A DNA stretch of 64,000 bases from Synchiropus splendidus. Its lineage: Eukaryota > Chordata > Actinopteri > Syngnathiformes > Callionymidae. The stretch spans positions 136,501 to 200,500 of the forward strand of contig NW_026527082.1 of assembly GCF_027744825.2 (NCBI RefSeq), given 5' to 3'. Position numbers and translations under genes: made by a program. How positions within the stretch are numbered: position 1 is the stretch's first letter; the number at the start of each line of letters is the position of its first letter. Positions 12,221 to 26,320 of the stretch are shown piece after piece. The notes beneath the pieces are model-generated. The model worked only from the letters and a program-made list of their open reading frames with translations, did not search any database and had not been told where the DNA came from.

Positions 12221-12596
12221 CACTATAGCAGAAAGGGTCTTTCTAGTAGGTGCACATCAAATCTAAGCTCTCTGAAGTGTTTTTCGAAAGTTATCAACAC
12301 TTTTATGTTTGGCGTTCCGAAACCCACCTTATCTCAGGCTGAAAAGCGTTTTTGTGCATTGTGCCATAACTTTTCAGGAAAGCTTCAGAACATGAAATTT
12401 TAACCTCCCACTATAGCAGAAAGGGTCTTTCTAGTAGTTGCACATCAAATCTAAACTGTCTGAAGTGTTTTTCCAAAGTTATCAACACTTTTATGTTTGG
12501 CGTTCCGAAACCCACCTTATCTCAGGCTGAAAAGCGTTTTTACGCATTGTGCCATAACTTTTCAGGGAAGCTTCAGAACATGAAATTTTAACCTCC
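12221..12596 (+). repeat. Two monomers (C B) joining duplication blocks
   Basis: A C monomer with A159 and a B monomer sit between the block ending in the CCATTAC monomer and the next large block starting at 12597. The pair resembles the C-B pairs at 3197-3572 and 8837-9212. Nothing else is present, and the junctions show no foreign DNA. Confidence 0.78.
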
Positions 12597-15500
12597 CACT
12601 ATAGCAGAAAGGGTCTTTCTAGTAGGTGCACATCAAATCTAAGCTCTCTGAAGTGTTTTTCGAAAGTTATCAACACTTTTATGTTTGGCGTTCCGAAACC
12701 CACCTTATCTCAGGCTGAAAAGCGTTTTTGTGCATTGTGCCATAACTTTTCAGGGAAGCTTCAGAACATGAAATTTTAACCTCCCACTATAGCAGAAAGG
12801 GTCTTTCTAGTAGTTGCACATCAAATCTAAACTGTCTGAAGTGTTTTTCCAAAGTTATTAACACTTTTATGTTTGGCGTTCCGAAACCCACCTTATCTCA
12901 GGCTGAAAAGCGTTTTTGTGCATTGTGCCAAAACTTTTCAGGGAAGCTTCAGAACATGAAATTTTAACCTCCCACTATAGCAGAAAGGGTCTTTCTAGTA
13001 GTTGCACATCAAATCTAAACTGTCTGAAGTGTTTTTCCAAAGTTATTAACACTTTTATGTTTGGCGTTCCGAAACCCACCTTATCTCAGGCTGAAAAGCG
13101 TTTTTGTGCATTGTGCCATAACTTTTCAGGGAAGCTTCAGAACATGAAATTTTAACCTCCCACTATAGCAGAAAGGGTCTTTCTAGTAGTTGCACATCAA
13201 ATCTAAACTGTCTGAAGTGTTTTTCCAAAGTTATTAACACTTTTATGTTTGGCGTTCCGAAACCCACCTTATCTCAGGCTGAAAAGCGTTTTTGTGCATT
13301 GTGCCATAACTTTTCAGGGAAGCTTCAGAACATGAAATTTTAACCTCCCACTATAGCAGAAAGGGTCTTTCTAGTAGTTGCACATCAAATCTAAACTGTC
13401 TGAAGTGTTTTTCCAAAGTTATCAACACTTTTATGTTTGGCGTTCCGAAACCCACCTTATCTCAGGCTGAAAAGCGTTTTTACGCATTGTGCCATAACTT
13501 TTCAGGGAAGCTTCAGAACATGAAATTTTAACCTCCCACTATAGCAGAAAGGGTCTTTCTAGTAGTTGAACATCAAATCTAAACTGTCTGAAGTGTTTTT
13601 CCAAAGTTATTAACACTTTTATGTTTGGCGTTCCGAAACCCACCTTATCTCAGGCTGAAAAGCGTTTTTGTGCATTGTGCCATAACTTTTCAGGAAAGCT
13701 TCAGAACATGAAATTTTAACCTCCCACTATAGCAGAAAGGGTCTTTCTAGTAGTTGCACATCAAATCTAAGCTGTCTGAAGTGTTTTTCAAAAGTTATCA
13801 ACACTTTTATGTTTGGCGTTCCGAAACCCACCTTATCTCAGGCTGAAAAGCGTTTTTGTGCATTGTGCCATAACTTTTCAGGAAAGCTTCAGAACATGAA
13901 ATTTTAACCTCCCACTATAGCAGAAAGGGTCTTTCTAGTAGTTGCACATCAAATCTAAACTGTCTGAAGTGTTTTTCCAAAGTTATCAACACTTTTATGT
14001 TTGGCGTTCCGAAACCCACCTTATCTCAGGCTGAAAAGCGTTTTTACGCATTGTGCCATAACTTTTCAGGGAAGCTTCAGAACATGAAATTTTAACCTCC
14101 CACTATAGCAGAAAGGGTCTTTCTAGTAGGTGCACATCAAATCTAAGCTCTCTGAAGTGTTTTTCGAAAGTTATCAACACTTTTATGTTTGGCGTTCCGA
14201 AACCCACCTTATCTCAGGCTGAAAAGCGTTTTTGTGCATTGTGCCATAACTTTTCAGGGAAGCTTCAGAACATGAAATTTTAACCTCCCACTATAGCAGA
14301 AAGGGTCTTTCTAGTAGTTGCACATCAAATCTAAACTGTCTGAAGTGTTTTTCCAAAGTTATTAACACTTTTATGTTTGGCGTTCCGAAACCCACCTTAT
14401 CTCAGGCTGAAAAGCGTTTTTGTGCATTGTGCCATAACTTTTCAGGGAAGCTTCAGAACATGAAATTTTAACCTCCCACTATAGCAGAAAGGGTCTTTCT
14501 AGTAGTTGCACATCAAATCTAAACTGTCTGAAGTGTTTTTCCAAAGTTATCAACACTTTTATGTTTGGCTTTCCGAAACCCACCTTATCTCAGGCTGAAA
14601 AGCGTTTTTGTGCATTGTGCCATAACTTTTCAGGGAAGCTTCAGAACATGAAATTTTAACCTCCCACTATAGCAGAAAGGGTCTTTCTAGTAGTTGCACA
14701 TCAAATCTAAGCTGTCTGAAGTGTTTTTCAAAAGTTATCAACACTTTTATGTTTGGCGTTCCGAAACCCACCTTATCTCAGGCTGAAAAGCGTTTTTGTG
14801 CATTGTGCCATAACTTTTCAGGAAAGCTTCAGAACATGAAATTTTAACCTCCCACTATAGCAGAAAGGGTCTTTCTACTAGTTGCACATCAAGTCTAAAC
14901 TGTCTGAAGTGTTTTTCCAAAGTTATCAACACTTTTATGTTTGGCGTTCCGAAACCCACCTTATCTCAGGCTGAAAAGCGTTTTTACGCATTGTGCCATA
15001 ACTTTTCAGGGAAGCTTCAGAACATGAAATTTTTACCTCCCACTATAGCAGAAAGGGTCTTTCTAGTAGGTGCACATCAAATCTAAGCTCTCTGAAGTGT
15101 TTTTCGAAAGTTATCAACACTTTTATGTTTGGCGTTCCGAAACCCACCTTATCTCAGGCTGAAAAGCGTTTTTGTGCATTGTGCCATAAATTTTCAGGAA
15201 AGCTTCAGAACATGAAATTTTAACCTCCCACTATAGCAGAAAGGGTCTTTCTAGTAGTTGCACATCAAATCTAAACTGTCTGAAGTGTTTTTCCAAAGTT
15301 ATTAACACTTTTATGTTTGGCGTTCCGAAACCCACCTTATCTCAGGCTGAAAAGCGTTTTTGTGCATTGTGCCATAACTTTTCAGGGAAGCTTCAGAACA
15401 TGAAAATTTAACCTCCCACTATAGCAGAAAGGGTCTTTCTAGTAGTTGCACATCAAATCTAAACTGTCTGAAGTGTTTTTCCAAAGTTATTAACACTTTT

Positions 15501-18048
15501 ATGTTTGGCGTTCCGAAACCCACCTTATCTCAGGCTGAAAAGCGTTTTTGTGCATTGTGCCATAACTTTTCAGGGAAGCTTCAGAACATGAAATTTTAAC
15601 CTCCCACTATAGCAGAAAGGGTCTTTCTAGTAGGTGCACATCTAATCTAAGCTCTCTGAAGTGTTTTTCGAAAGTTATCAACACTTTTATGTTTGGCGTT
15701 CCGAAACCCACCTTATCTCAGGCTGAAAAGCGTTTTTGTGCATTGTGCCATAACTTTTCAGGGAAGCTTCAGAACATGAAATTTTAACCTCCCACTATAG
15801 CAGAAAGGGTCTTTCTAGTAGTTGCACATCAAATCTAAACTGTCTGAAGTGTTTTTCCAAAGTTATTAACACTTTTATGTTTGGCGTTCCGAAACCCACC
15901 TTATCTCAGGCTGAAAAGCGTTTTTGTGCATTGTGCCATAACTTTTCAGGGAAGCTTCAGAACATGAAATTTTAACCTCCCACTATAGCAGAAAGGGTCT
16001 TTCTAGTAGGTGCACATCAAATCTAAGCTGTCTGAAGTGTTTTTCGAAAGTTATCAACACTTTTATGTTTGGCCTTCCGAAACCCACCTTATCTCAGGCT
16101 GAAAAGCGTTTTTGTGCATTGTGCCATAACTTTTCAGGGAAGCTTCAGAACATGAAATTTTAACCTCCCACTATAGCAGAAAGGGTCTTTCTAGTAGTTG
16201 CACATCAAATCTAAGCTGTCTGAAGTGTTTTTCAAAAGTTATCAACACTTTTATGTTTGGCGTTCCGAAACCCACCTTATCTCAGGCTGAAAAGCGTTTT
16301 TGTGCATTGTGCCATAACTTTTCAGGAAAGCTTCAGAACATGAAATTTTAACCTCCCACTATAGCAGAAAGGGTCTTTCTAGTAGTTGCACATCAAATCT
16401 AAACTGTCTGAAGTGTTTTTCCAAAGTTATCAACACTTTTATGTTTGGCGTTCCGAAACCCACCTTATCTCAGGCTGAAAAGCGTTTTTACGCATTGTGC
16501 CATAACTTTTCAGGAAAGCTTCAGAACATGAAATTTTAACCTCCCACTATAGCAGAAAGGGTCTTTCTAGTAGGTGCACATCAAATCTAAGCTCTCTGAA
16601 GTGTTTTTCAAAAGTTATCAACACTTTTATGTTTGGCGTTCCGAAACCCACCTTATCTCAGGCTGAAAAGCGTTTTTGTGCATTGTGCCATAACTTTTCA
16701 GGGAAGCTTCAGAACATGAAATTTTAACCTCCCACTATAGCAGAAAGGGTCTTTCTAGTAGTTGCACATCAAATCTAAACTGTCTGAAGTGTTTTTCCAA
16801 AGTTATTAACACTTTTATGTTTGGCGTTCCGAAACCCACCTTATCTCAGGCTGAAAAGCGTTTTTGTGCATTGTGCCATAACTTTTCAGGGAAGCTTCAG
16901 AACATGAAATTTTAACCTCCCACTATAGCAGAAAGGGTCTTTCTAGTAGTTGCACATCAAATCTAAACTGTCTGAAGTGTTTTTCCAAAGTTATTAACAC
17001 TTTTATGTTTGGCGTTCCGAAACCCACCTTATCTCAGGCTGAAAAGCGTTTTTGTGCATTGTGCCATAACTTTTCAGGGAAGCTTCAGAACATGAAATTT
17101 TAACCTCCCACTATAGCAGAAAGGGTCTTTCTAGTAGTTGCACATCAAATCTAAACTGTCTGAAGTGTTTTTCCAAAGTTATTAACACTTTTATGTTTGG
17201 CGTTCCGAAACCCACCTTATCTCAGGCTGAAAAGCGTTTTTGTGCATTGTGCCATAACTTTTCAGGGAAGCTTCAGAACATGAAATTTTAACCTCCCACT
17301 ATAGCAGAAAGGGTCTTTCTAGTAGTTGCACATCAAATCTAAACTGTCTGAAGTGTTTTTCCAAAGTTATCAACACTTTTATGTTTGGCGTTCCGAAACC
17401 CACCTTATCTCAGGCTGAAAAGCGTTTTTACGCATTGTGCCATAACTTTTCAGGGAAGCTTCAGAACATGAAATTTTAACCTCCCACTATAGCAGAAAGG
17501 GTCTTTCTAGTAGTTGCACATCAAATCTAAACTGTCTGAAGTGTTTTTCCAAAGTTATTAACACTTTTATGTTTGGCGTTCCGAAACCCACCTTATCTCA
17601 GGCTGAAAAGCGTTTTTGTGCATTGTGCCATAACTTTTCAGGAAAGCTTCAGAACATGAAATTTTAACCTCCCACTATAGCAGAAAGGGTCTTTCTAGTA
17701 GTTGCACATCAAATCTAAGCTGTCTGAAGTGTTTTTCAAAAGTTATCAACACTTTTATGTTTGGCGTTCCGAAACCCACCTTATCTCAGGCTGAAAAGCG
17801 TTTTTGTGCATTGTGCCATAACTTTTCAGGAAAGCTTCAGAACATGAAATTTTAACCTCCCACTATAGCAGAAAGGGTCTTTCTAGTAGTTGCACATCAA
17901 ATCTAAACTGTCTGAAGTGTTTTTCCAAAGTTATCAACACTTTTATGTTTGGCGTTCCGAAACCCACCTTATCTCAGGCTGAAAAGCGTTTTTACGCATT
18001 GTGCCATAACTTTTCAGGGAAGCTTCAGAACATGAAATTTTAACCTCC
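12597..18048 (+). repeat. Segmental duplication copy 2 (29 monomers; copy 1 at 3573-8836)
   Basis: Class order and private variants follow copy 1 for about 5.4 kb, with one inserted A monomer at 15793-15980. Mutations private to this copy include CCAAAAC near 12928, GTTGAACATC near 13567, AAGTCTAAAC near 14891, AATTTTTACC near 15029 and GAAAATTTA near 15404. Its downstream part overlaps the block shared with 9213-10904. The array was therefore built by overlapping rounds of exchange rather than one amplification. Confidence 0.85.
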
Positions 18049-21000
18049 CACTATAGCAGAAAGGGTCTTTCTAGTAGGTGCACATCAAATCTAAGCTCTC
18101 TGAAGTGTTTTTCGAAAGTTATCAACACTTTTGTGTTTGGCGTTCCGAAACCCACCTTATCTCAGGCTGAAAAGCGTTTTTGTGCATTGTGCCATAACTT
18201 TTCAGGGAAGCTTCAGAACATGAAATTTTAACCTCCCACTATAGCAGAAAGGGTCTTTCTAGTAGTTGCACATCAAATCTAAACTGTCTGAAGTGTTTTT
18301 CCAAAGTTATCAACACTTTTATGTTTGGCGTTCCGAAACCCACCTTATCTCAGGCTGAAAAGCGTTTTTGTGCATTGTGCCATAACTTTTCAGGGAAGCT
18401 TCAGAACATGAAATTTTAACCTCCCACTATAGCAGAAAGGGTCTTTCTAGTAGTTGCACATCAAATCTAAACTGTCTGAAGTGTTTTTCCAAAGTTATCA
18501 ACACTTTTATGTTTGGCTTTCCGAAACCCACCTTATCTCAGGCTGAAAAGCGTTTTTGTGCATTGTGCAATAACTTTTCAGGGAAGCTTCAGAACATGAA
18601 ATTTTAACCTCCCACTATAGCAGAAAGGGTCTTTCTAGTAGTTGCACATCAAATCTAAGCTGTCTGAAGTGTTTTTCAAAAGTTATCAACACTTTTATGT
18701 TTGGCGTTCCGAAACCCACCTTATCTCAGGCTGAAAAGCGTTTTTGTGCATTGTGCCATAACTTTTCAGGAAAGCTTCAGAACATGAAATTTTAACCTCC
18801 CACTATAGCAGAAAGGGTCTTTCTAGTAGTTGCACATCAAATCTAAACTGTCTGAAGTGTTTTTCCAAAGTTATCAACACTTTTATGTTTGGCGTTCCGA
18901 AACCCACCTTATCTCAGGCTGAAAAGCGTTTTTACGCATTGTGCCATAACTTTTCAGGGAAGCTTCAGAACATGAAATTTTAACCTCCCACTATAGCAGA
19001 AAGGGTCTTTCTAGTAGGTGCACATCAAATCTAAGCTCTCTGAAGTGTTTTTCGAAAGTTATCAACACTTTTATGTTTGGCGTTCCGAAACCCACCTTAT
19101 CTCAGGCTGAAAAGCGTTTTTGTGCATTGTGCCATAACTTTTCAGGAAAGCTTCAGAACATGAAATTTTAACCTCCCACTATAGCAGAAAGGGTCTTTCT
19201 AGTAGTTGCACATCAAATCTAAACTGTCTGAAGAGTTTTTCCAAAGTTATTAACACTTTTATGTTTGGCGTTCCGAAACCCACCTTATCTCAGGCTGAAA
19301 AGCGTTTTTGTGCATTGTGCCATAACTTTTCAGGGAAGCTTCAGAACATGAAATTTTAACCTCCCACTATAGCAGAAAGGGTCTTTCTAGTAGTTGCACA
19401 TCAAATCTAAACTGTCTGAAGTGTTTTTCCAAAGTTATTAACACTTTTATGTTTGGCGTTCCGAAACCCACCTTATCTCAGGCTGAAAAGCGTTTTTGTG
19501 CATTGTGCCATAACTTTTCAGGGAAGCTTCAGAACATGAAATTTTAACCTCCCACTATAGCAGAAAGGGTCTTTCTAGTAGGTGCACATCAAATCTAAGC
19601 TCTCTGAAGTGTTTTTCGAAAGTTATCAACACTTTGATGTTTGGCGTTCCGAAACCCACCTTATCTCAGGCTGAAAAGCGTTTTTGTGCATTGTGCCATA
19701 ACTTTTCAGGGAAGCTTCAGAACATGAAATTTTAACCTCCCACTATAGCAGAAAGGGTCTTTCTAGTAGTTGCACATCAAATCTAAACTGTCTGAAGTGT
19801 TTTTCCAAAGTTATTAACACTTTTATGTTTGGCGTTCCGAAACCCACCTTATCTCAGGCTGAAAAGCGTTTTTGTGCATTGTGCCATTACTTTTCAGGGA
19901 AGCTTCAGAACATGAAATTTTAACCTCCCACTATAGCAGAAAGGGTCTTTCTAGTAGTTGCACATCAAATCTAAACTGTCTGAAGTGTTTTTCCAAAGTT
20001 ATCAACACTTTTATGTTTGGCGTTCCGAAACCCACCTTATCTCAGGCTGAAAAGCGTTTTTGTGCATTGTGCCATAACTTTTCAGGGAAGCTTCAGAACA
20101 TGAAATTTTAACCTCCCACTATAGCAGAAAGGGTCTTTCTAGTAGTTGCACATCAAATCTAAGCTGTCTGAAGTGTTTTTCAAAAGTTATCAACACTTTT
20201 ATGTTTGGCGTTCCGAAACCCACCTTATCTCAGGCTGAAAAGCGTTTTTGTGCATTGTGCCATAACTTTTCAGGAAAGCTTCAGAACATGACATTTTAAC
20301 CTCCCACTATAGCAGAAAGGGTCTTTCTAGTAGTTGCACATCAAATCTAAACTGTCTGAAGTGTTTTTCCAAAGTTATCAACACTTTTATGTTTGGCGTT
20401 CCGAAACCCACCTTATCTCAGGCTGAAAAGCGTTTTTACGCATTGTGCCATAACTTTTCAGGGAAGCTTCAGAACATGAAATTTTAACCTCCCACTATAG
20501 CAGAAAGGGTCTTTCTAGTAGGTGCACATCAAATCTAAGCTGTCTGAAGTGTTTTTCAAAAGTTATCAACACTTTTATGTTTGGCGTTCCGAAACCCACC
20601 TTATCTCAGGCTGAAAAGCGTTTTTGTGCATTGTGCCATAACTTTTCAGGAAAGCTTCAGAACATGAAATTTTAACCTCCCACTATAGCAGAAAGGGTCT
20701 TTCTAGTAGTTGCACATCAAATCTAAACTGTCTGAAGTGTTTTTCCAAAGTTATCAACACTTTTATGTTTGGCGTTCCGAAACCCACCTTATCTCAGGCT
20801 GAAAAGCGTTTTTACGCATTGTGCCATAACTTTTCAGGGAAGCTTCAGAACATGAAATTTTAACCTCCCACTATAGCAGAAAGGGTCTTTCTAGTAGGTG
20901 CACATCAAATCTAAGCTCTCTGAAGTGTTTTTCGAAAGTTATCAACACTTTTATGTTTGGCGTTCCGAAACCCACCTTATCTCAGGCTGAAAAGCGTTTT

Positions 21001-21808
21001 TGTGCATTGTGCCATAACTTTTCAGGAAAGCTTCAGAACATGAAATTTTAACCTCCCACTATAGCAGAAAGGGTCTTTCTAGTAGTTGCACATCAAATCT
21101 AAACTGTCTGAAGAGTTTTTCCAAAGTTATTAACACTTTTATGTTTGGCGTTCTGAAACCCACCTTATCTCAGGCTGAAAAGCGTTTTTGTGCATTGTGC
21201 CATAACTTTTCAGGGAAGCTTCAGAACATGAAATTTTAACCTCCCACTATAGCAGAAAGGGTCTTTCTAGTAGTTGCACATCAAATCTAAACTGTCTGAA
21301 GTGTTTTTCCAAAGTTATTAACACTTTTATGTTTGGCGTTCCGAAACCCACCTTATCTCAGGCTGAAAAGCGTTTTTGTGCATTGTGCCATAACTTTTCA
21401 GGGAAGCTTCAGAACATGAAATTTTAACCTCCCACTATAGCAGAAAGGGTCTTTCTAGTAGGTGCACATCAAATCTAAGCTCTCTGAAGTGTTTTTCGAA
21501 AGTTATCAACACTTTGATGTTTGGCGTTCCGAAACCCACCTTATCTCAGGCTGAAAAGCGTTTTTGTGCATTGTGCCATAACTTTTCAGGGAAGCTTCAG
21601 AACATGAAATTTTAACCTCCCACTATAGCAGAAAGGGTCTTTCTAGTAGTTGCACATCAAATCTAAACTGTCTGAAGTGTTTTTCCAAAGTCATTAACAC
21701 TTTTATGTTTGGCGTTCCGAAACCCACCTTATCTCAGGCTGAAAAGCGTTTTTGTGCATTGTGCCATTACTTTTCAGGGAAGCTTCAGAACATGAAATTT
21801 TAACCTCC
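17297..21808 (+). repeat. 24-monomer HOR (4512 bp), copy 1
   Basis: The class order is B A' D B C a a D B C A A C A a D B E-like B C A A C A. It is followed immediately by a second copy at 21809-26320. Rare variants pair at exactly 4512 bp: TTGTG (18131/22643), GTGCAATAAC (18569/23081), ATGACATTT (20292/24804) and AAGTCATTAAC (21692/26204). Within the unit, two ten-monomer-spaced sets (GAAGAG, TTTGATG and CCATTAC variants) show an older internal 1880-bp duplication. A private TTCTGAAA at 21154 is absent from copy 2. Confidence 0.93.
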
Positions 21809-24800
21809 CACTATAGCAGAAAGGGTCTTTCTAGTAGTTGCACATCAAATCTAAACTGTCTGAAGTGTTTTCCCAAAGTTATCAACACTTTTATGTTTGG
21901 CGTTCCGAAACCCACCTTATCTCAGGCTGAAAAGCGTTTTTACGCATTGTGCCATAACTTTTCAGGGAAGCTTCAGAACATGAAATTTTAACCTCCCACT
22001 ATAGCAGAAAGGGTCTTTCTAGTAGTTGCACATCAAATCTAAACTGTCTGAAGTGTTTTTCCAAAGTTATTAACACTTTTATGTTTGGCGTTCCGAAACC
22101 CACCTTATCTCAGGCTGAAAAGCGTTTTTGTGCATTGTGCCATAACTTTTCAGGAAAGCTTCAGAACATGAAATTTTAACCTCCCACTATAGCAGAAAGG
22201 GTCTTTCTAGTAGTTGCACATCAAATCTAAGCTGTCTGAAGTGTTTTTCAAAAGTTATCAACACTTTTATGTTTGGCGTTCCGAAACCCACCTTATCTCA
22301 GGCTGAAAAGCGTTTTTGTGCATTGTGCCATAACTTTTCAGGAAAGCTTCAGAACATGAAATTTTAACCTCCCACTATAGCAGAAAGGGTCTTTCTAGTA
22401 GTTGCACATCAAATCTAAACTGTCTGAAGTGTTTTTCCAAAGTTATCAACACTTTTATGTTTGGCGTTCCGAAACCCACCTTATCTCAGGCTGAAAAGCG
22501 TTTTTACGCATTGTGCCATAACTTTTCAGGGAAGCTTCAGAACATGAAATTTTAACCTCCCACTATAGCAGAAAGGGTCTTTCTAGTAGGTGCACATCAA
22601 ATCTAAGCTCTCTGAAGTGTTTTTCGAAAGTTATCAACACTTTTGTGTTTGGCGTTCCGAAACCCACCTTATCTCAGGCTGAAAAGCGTTTTTGTGCATT
22701 GTGCCATAACTTTTCAGGGAAGCTTCAGAACATGAAATTTTAACCTCCCACTATAGCAGAAAGGGTCTTTCTAGTAGTTGCACATCAAATCTAAACTGTC
22801 TGAAGTGTTTTTCCAAAGTTATCAACACTTTTATGTTTGGCGTTCCGAAACCCACCTTATCTCAGGCTGAAAAGCGTTTTTGTGCATTGTGCCATAACTT
22901 TTCAGGGAAGCTTCAGAACATGAAATTTTAACCTCCCACTATAGCAGAAAGGGTCTTTCTAGTAGTTGCACATCAAATCTAAACTGTCTGAAGTGTTTTT
23001 CCAAAGTTATCAACACTTTTATGTTTGGCTTTCCGAAACCCACCTTATCTCAGGCTGAAAAGCGTTTTTGTGCATTGTGCAATAACTTTTCAGGGAAGCT
23101 TCAGAACATGAAATTTTAACCTCCCACTATAGCAGAAAGGGTCTTTCTAGTAGTTGCACATCAAATCTAAGCTGTCTGAAGTGTTTTTCAAAAGTTATCA
23201 ACACTTTTATGTTTGGCGTTCCGAAACCCACCTTATCTCAGGCTGAAAAGCGTTTTTGTGCATTGTGCCATAACTTTTCAGGAAAGCTTCAGAACATGAA
23301 ATTTTAACCTCCCACTATAGCAGAAAGGGTCTTTCTAGTAGTTGCACATCAAATCTAAACTGTCTGAAGTGTTTTTCCAAAGTTATCAACACTTTTATGT
23401 TTGGCGTTCCGAAACCCACCTTATCTCAGGCTGAAAAGCGTTTTTACGCATTGTGCCATAACTTTTCAGGGAAGCTTCAGAACATGAAATTTTAACCTCC
23501 CACTATAGCAGAAAGGGTCTTTCTAGTAGGTGCACATCAAATCTAAGCTCTCTGAAGTGTTTTTCGAAAGTTATCAACACTTTTATGTTTGGCGTTCCGA
23601 AACCCACCTTATCTCAGGCTGAAAAGCGTTTTTGTGCATTGTGCCATAACTTTTCAGGAAAGCTTCAGAACATGAAATTTTAACCTCCCACTATAGCAGA
23701 AAGGGTCTTTCTAGTAGTTGCACATCAAATCTAAACTGTCTGAAGAGTTTTTCCAAAGTTATTAACACTTTTATGTTTGGCGTTCCGAAACCCACCTTAT
23801 CTCAGGCTGAAAAGCGTTTTTGTGCATTGTGCCATAACTTTTCAGGGAAGCTTCAGAACATGAAATTTTAACCTCCCACTATAGCAGAAAGGGTCTTTCT
23901 AGTAGTTGCACATCAAATCTAAACTGTCTGAAGTGTTTTTCCAAAGTTATTAACACTTTTATGTTTGGCGTTCCGAAACCCACCTTATCTCAGGCTGAAA
24001 AGCGTTTTTGTGCATTGTGCCATAACTTTTCAGGGAAGCTTCAGAACATGAAATTTTAACCTCCCACTATAGCAGAAAGGGTCTTTCTAGTAGGTGCACA
24101 TCAAATCTAAGCTCTCTGAAGTGTTTTTCGAAAGTTATCAACACTTTGATGTTTGGCGTTCCGAAACCCACCTTATCTCAGGCTGAAAAGCGTTTTTGTG
24201 CATTGTGCCATAACTTTTCAGGGAAGCTTCAGAACATGAAATTTTAACCTCCCACTATAGCAGAAAGGGTCTTTCTAGTAGTTGCACATCAAATCTAAAC
24301 TGTCTGAAGTGTTTTTCCAAAGTTATTAACACTTTTATGTTTGGCGTTCCGAAACCCACCTTATCTCAGGCTGAAAAGCGTTTTTGTGCATTGTGCCATT
24401 ACTTTTCAGGGAAGCTTCAGAACATGAAATTTTAACCTCCCACTATAGCAGAAAGGGTCTTTCTAGTAGTTGCACATCAAATCTAAACTGTCTGAAGTGT
24501 TTTTCCAAAGTTATCAACACTTTTATGTTTGGCGTTCCGAAACCCACCTTATCTCAGGCTGAAAAGCGTTTTTGTGCATTGTGCCATAACTTTTCAGGGA
24601 AGCTTCAGAACATGAAATTTTAACCTCCCACTATAGCAGAAAGGGTCTTTCTAGTAGTTGCACATCAAATCTAAGCTGTCTGAAGTGTTTTTCAAAAGTT
24701 ATCAACACTTTTATGTTTGGCGTTCCGAAACCCACCTTATCTCAGGCTGAAAAGCGTTTTTGTGCATTGTGCCATAACTTTTCAGGAAAGCTTCAGAACA

Positions 24801-26320
24801 TGACATTTTAACCTCCCACTATAGCAGAAAGGGTCTTTCTAGTAGTTGCACATCAAATCTAAACTGTCTGAAGTGTTTTTCCAAAGTTATCAACACTTTT
24901 ATGTTTGGCGTTCCGAAACCCACCTTATCTCAGGCTGAAAAGCGTTTTTACGCATTGTGCCATAACTTTTCAGGGAAGCTTCAGAACATGAAATTTTAAC
25001 CTCCCACTATAGCAGAAAGGGTCTTTCTAGTAGGTGCACATCAAATCTAAGCTGTCTGAAGTGTTTTTCAAAAGTTATCAACACTTTTATGTTTGGCGTT
25101 CCGAAACCCACCTTATCTCAGGCTGAAAAGCGTTTTTGTGCATTGTGCCATAACTTTTCAGGAAAGCTTCAGAACATGAAATTTTAACCTCCCACTATAG
25201 CAGAAAGGGTCTTTCTAGTAGTTGCACATCAAATCTAAACTGTCTGAAGTGTTTTTCCAAAGTTATCAACACTTTTATGTTTGGCGTTCCGAAACCCACC
25301 TTATCTCAGGCTGAAAAGCGTTTTTACGCATTGTGCCATAACTTTTCAGGGAAGCTTCAGAACATGAAATTTTAACCTCCCACTATAGCAGAAAGGGTCT
25401 TTCTAGTAGGTGCACATCAAATCTAAGCTCTCTGAAGTGTTTTTCGAAAGTTATCAACACTTTTATGTTTGGCGTTCCGAAACCCACCTTATCTCAGGCT
25501 GAAAAGCGTTTTTGTGCATTGTGCCATAACTTTTCAGGAAAGCTTCAGAACATGAAATTTTAACCTCCCACTATAGCAGAAAGGGTCTTTCTAGTAGTTG
25601 CACATCAAATCTAAACTGTCTGAAGAGTTTTTCCAAAGTTATTAACACTTTTATGTTTGGCGTTCCGAAACCCACCTTATCTCAGGCTGAAAAGCGTTTT
25701 TGTGCATTGTGCCATAACTTTTCAGGGAAGCTTCAGAACATGAAATTTTAACCTCCCACTATAGCAGAAAGGGTCTTTCTAGTAGTTGCACATCAAATCT
25801 AAACTGTCTGAAGTGTTTTTCCAAAGTTATTAACACTTTTATGTTTGGCGTTCCGAAACCCACCTTATCTCAGGCTGAAAAGCGTTTTTGTGCATTGTGC
25901 CATAACTTTTCAGGGAAGCTTCAGAACATGAAATTTTAACCTCCCACTATAGCAGAAAGGGTCTTTCTAGTAGGTGCACATCAAATCTAAGCTCTCTGAA
26001 GTGTTTTTCGAAAGTTATCAACACTTTGATGTTTGGCGTTCCGAAACCCACCTTATCTCAGGCTGAAAAGCGTTTTTGTGCATTGTGCCATAACTTTTCA
26101 GGGAAGCTTCAGAACATGAAATTTTAACCTCCCACTATAGCAGAAAGGGTCTTTCTAGTAGTTGCACATCAAATCTAAACTGTCTGAAGTGTTTTTCCAA
26201 AGTCATTAACACTTTTATGTTTGGCGTTCCGAAACCCACCTTATCTCAGGCTGAAAAGCGTTTTTGTGCATTGTGCCATTACTTTTCAGGGAAGCTTCAG
26301 AACATGAAATTTTAACCTCC
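21809..26320 (+). repeat. 24-monomer HOR (4512 bp), copy 2
   Basis: This is the tandem partner of 17297-21808. By eye it is nearly identical to copy 1. Its first monomer carries a private TTTTCCCAAAG (21872), and it lacks the C-to-T change seen at 21154 of copy 1. The next monomer (26321) is class a rather than B, so there is no third copy in register. It matches instead the a monomer that follows the other CCATTAC unit at 24441. The low divergence suggests a recent event. Confidence 0.93.

Noticed and set aside
17297..26320. Assembly artefact as the explanation of the 4512-bp tandem copies
   Set aside because: Not adopted as the main reading because each copy has private differences (21154, 21872, and different classes after the end). 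It cannot be excluded without spanning long reads.
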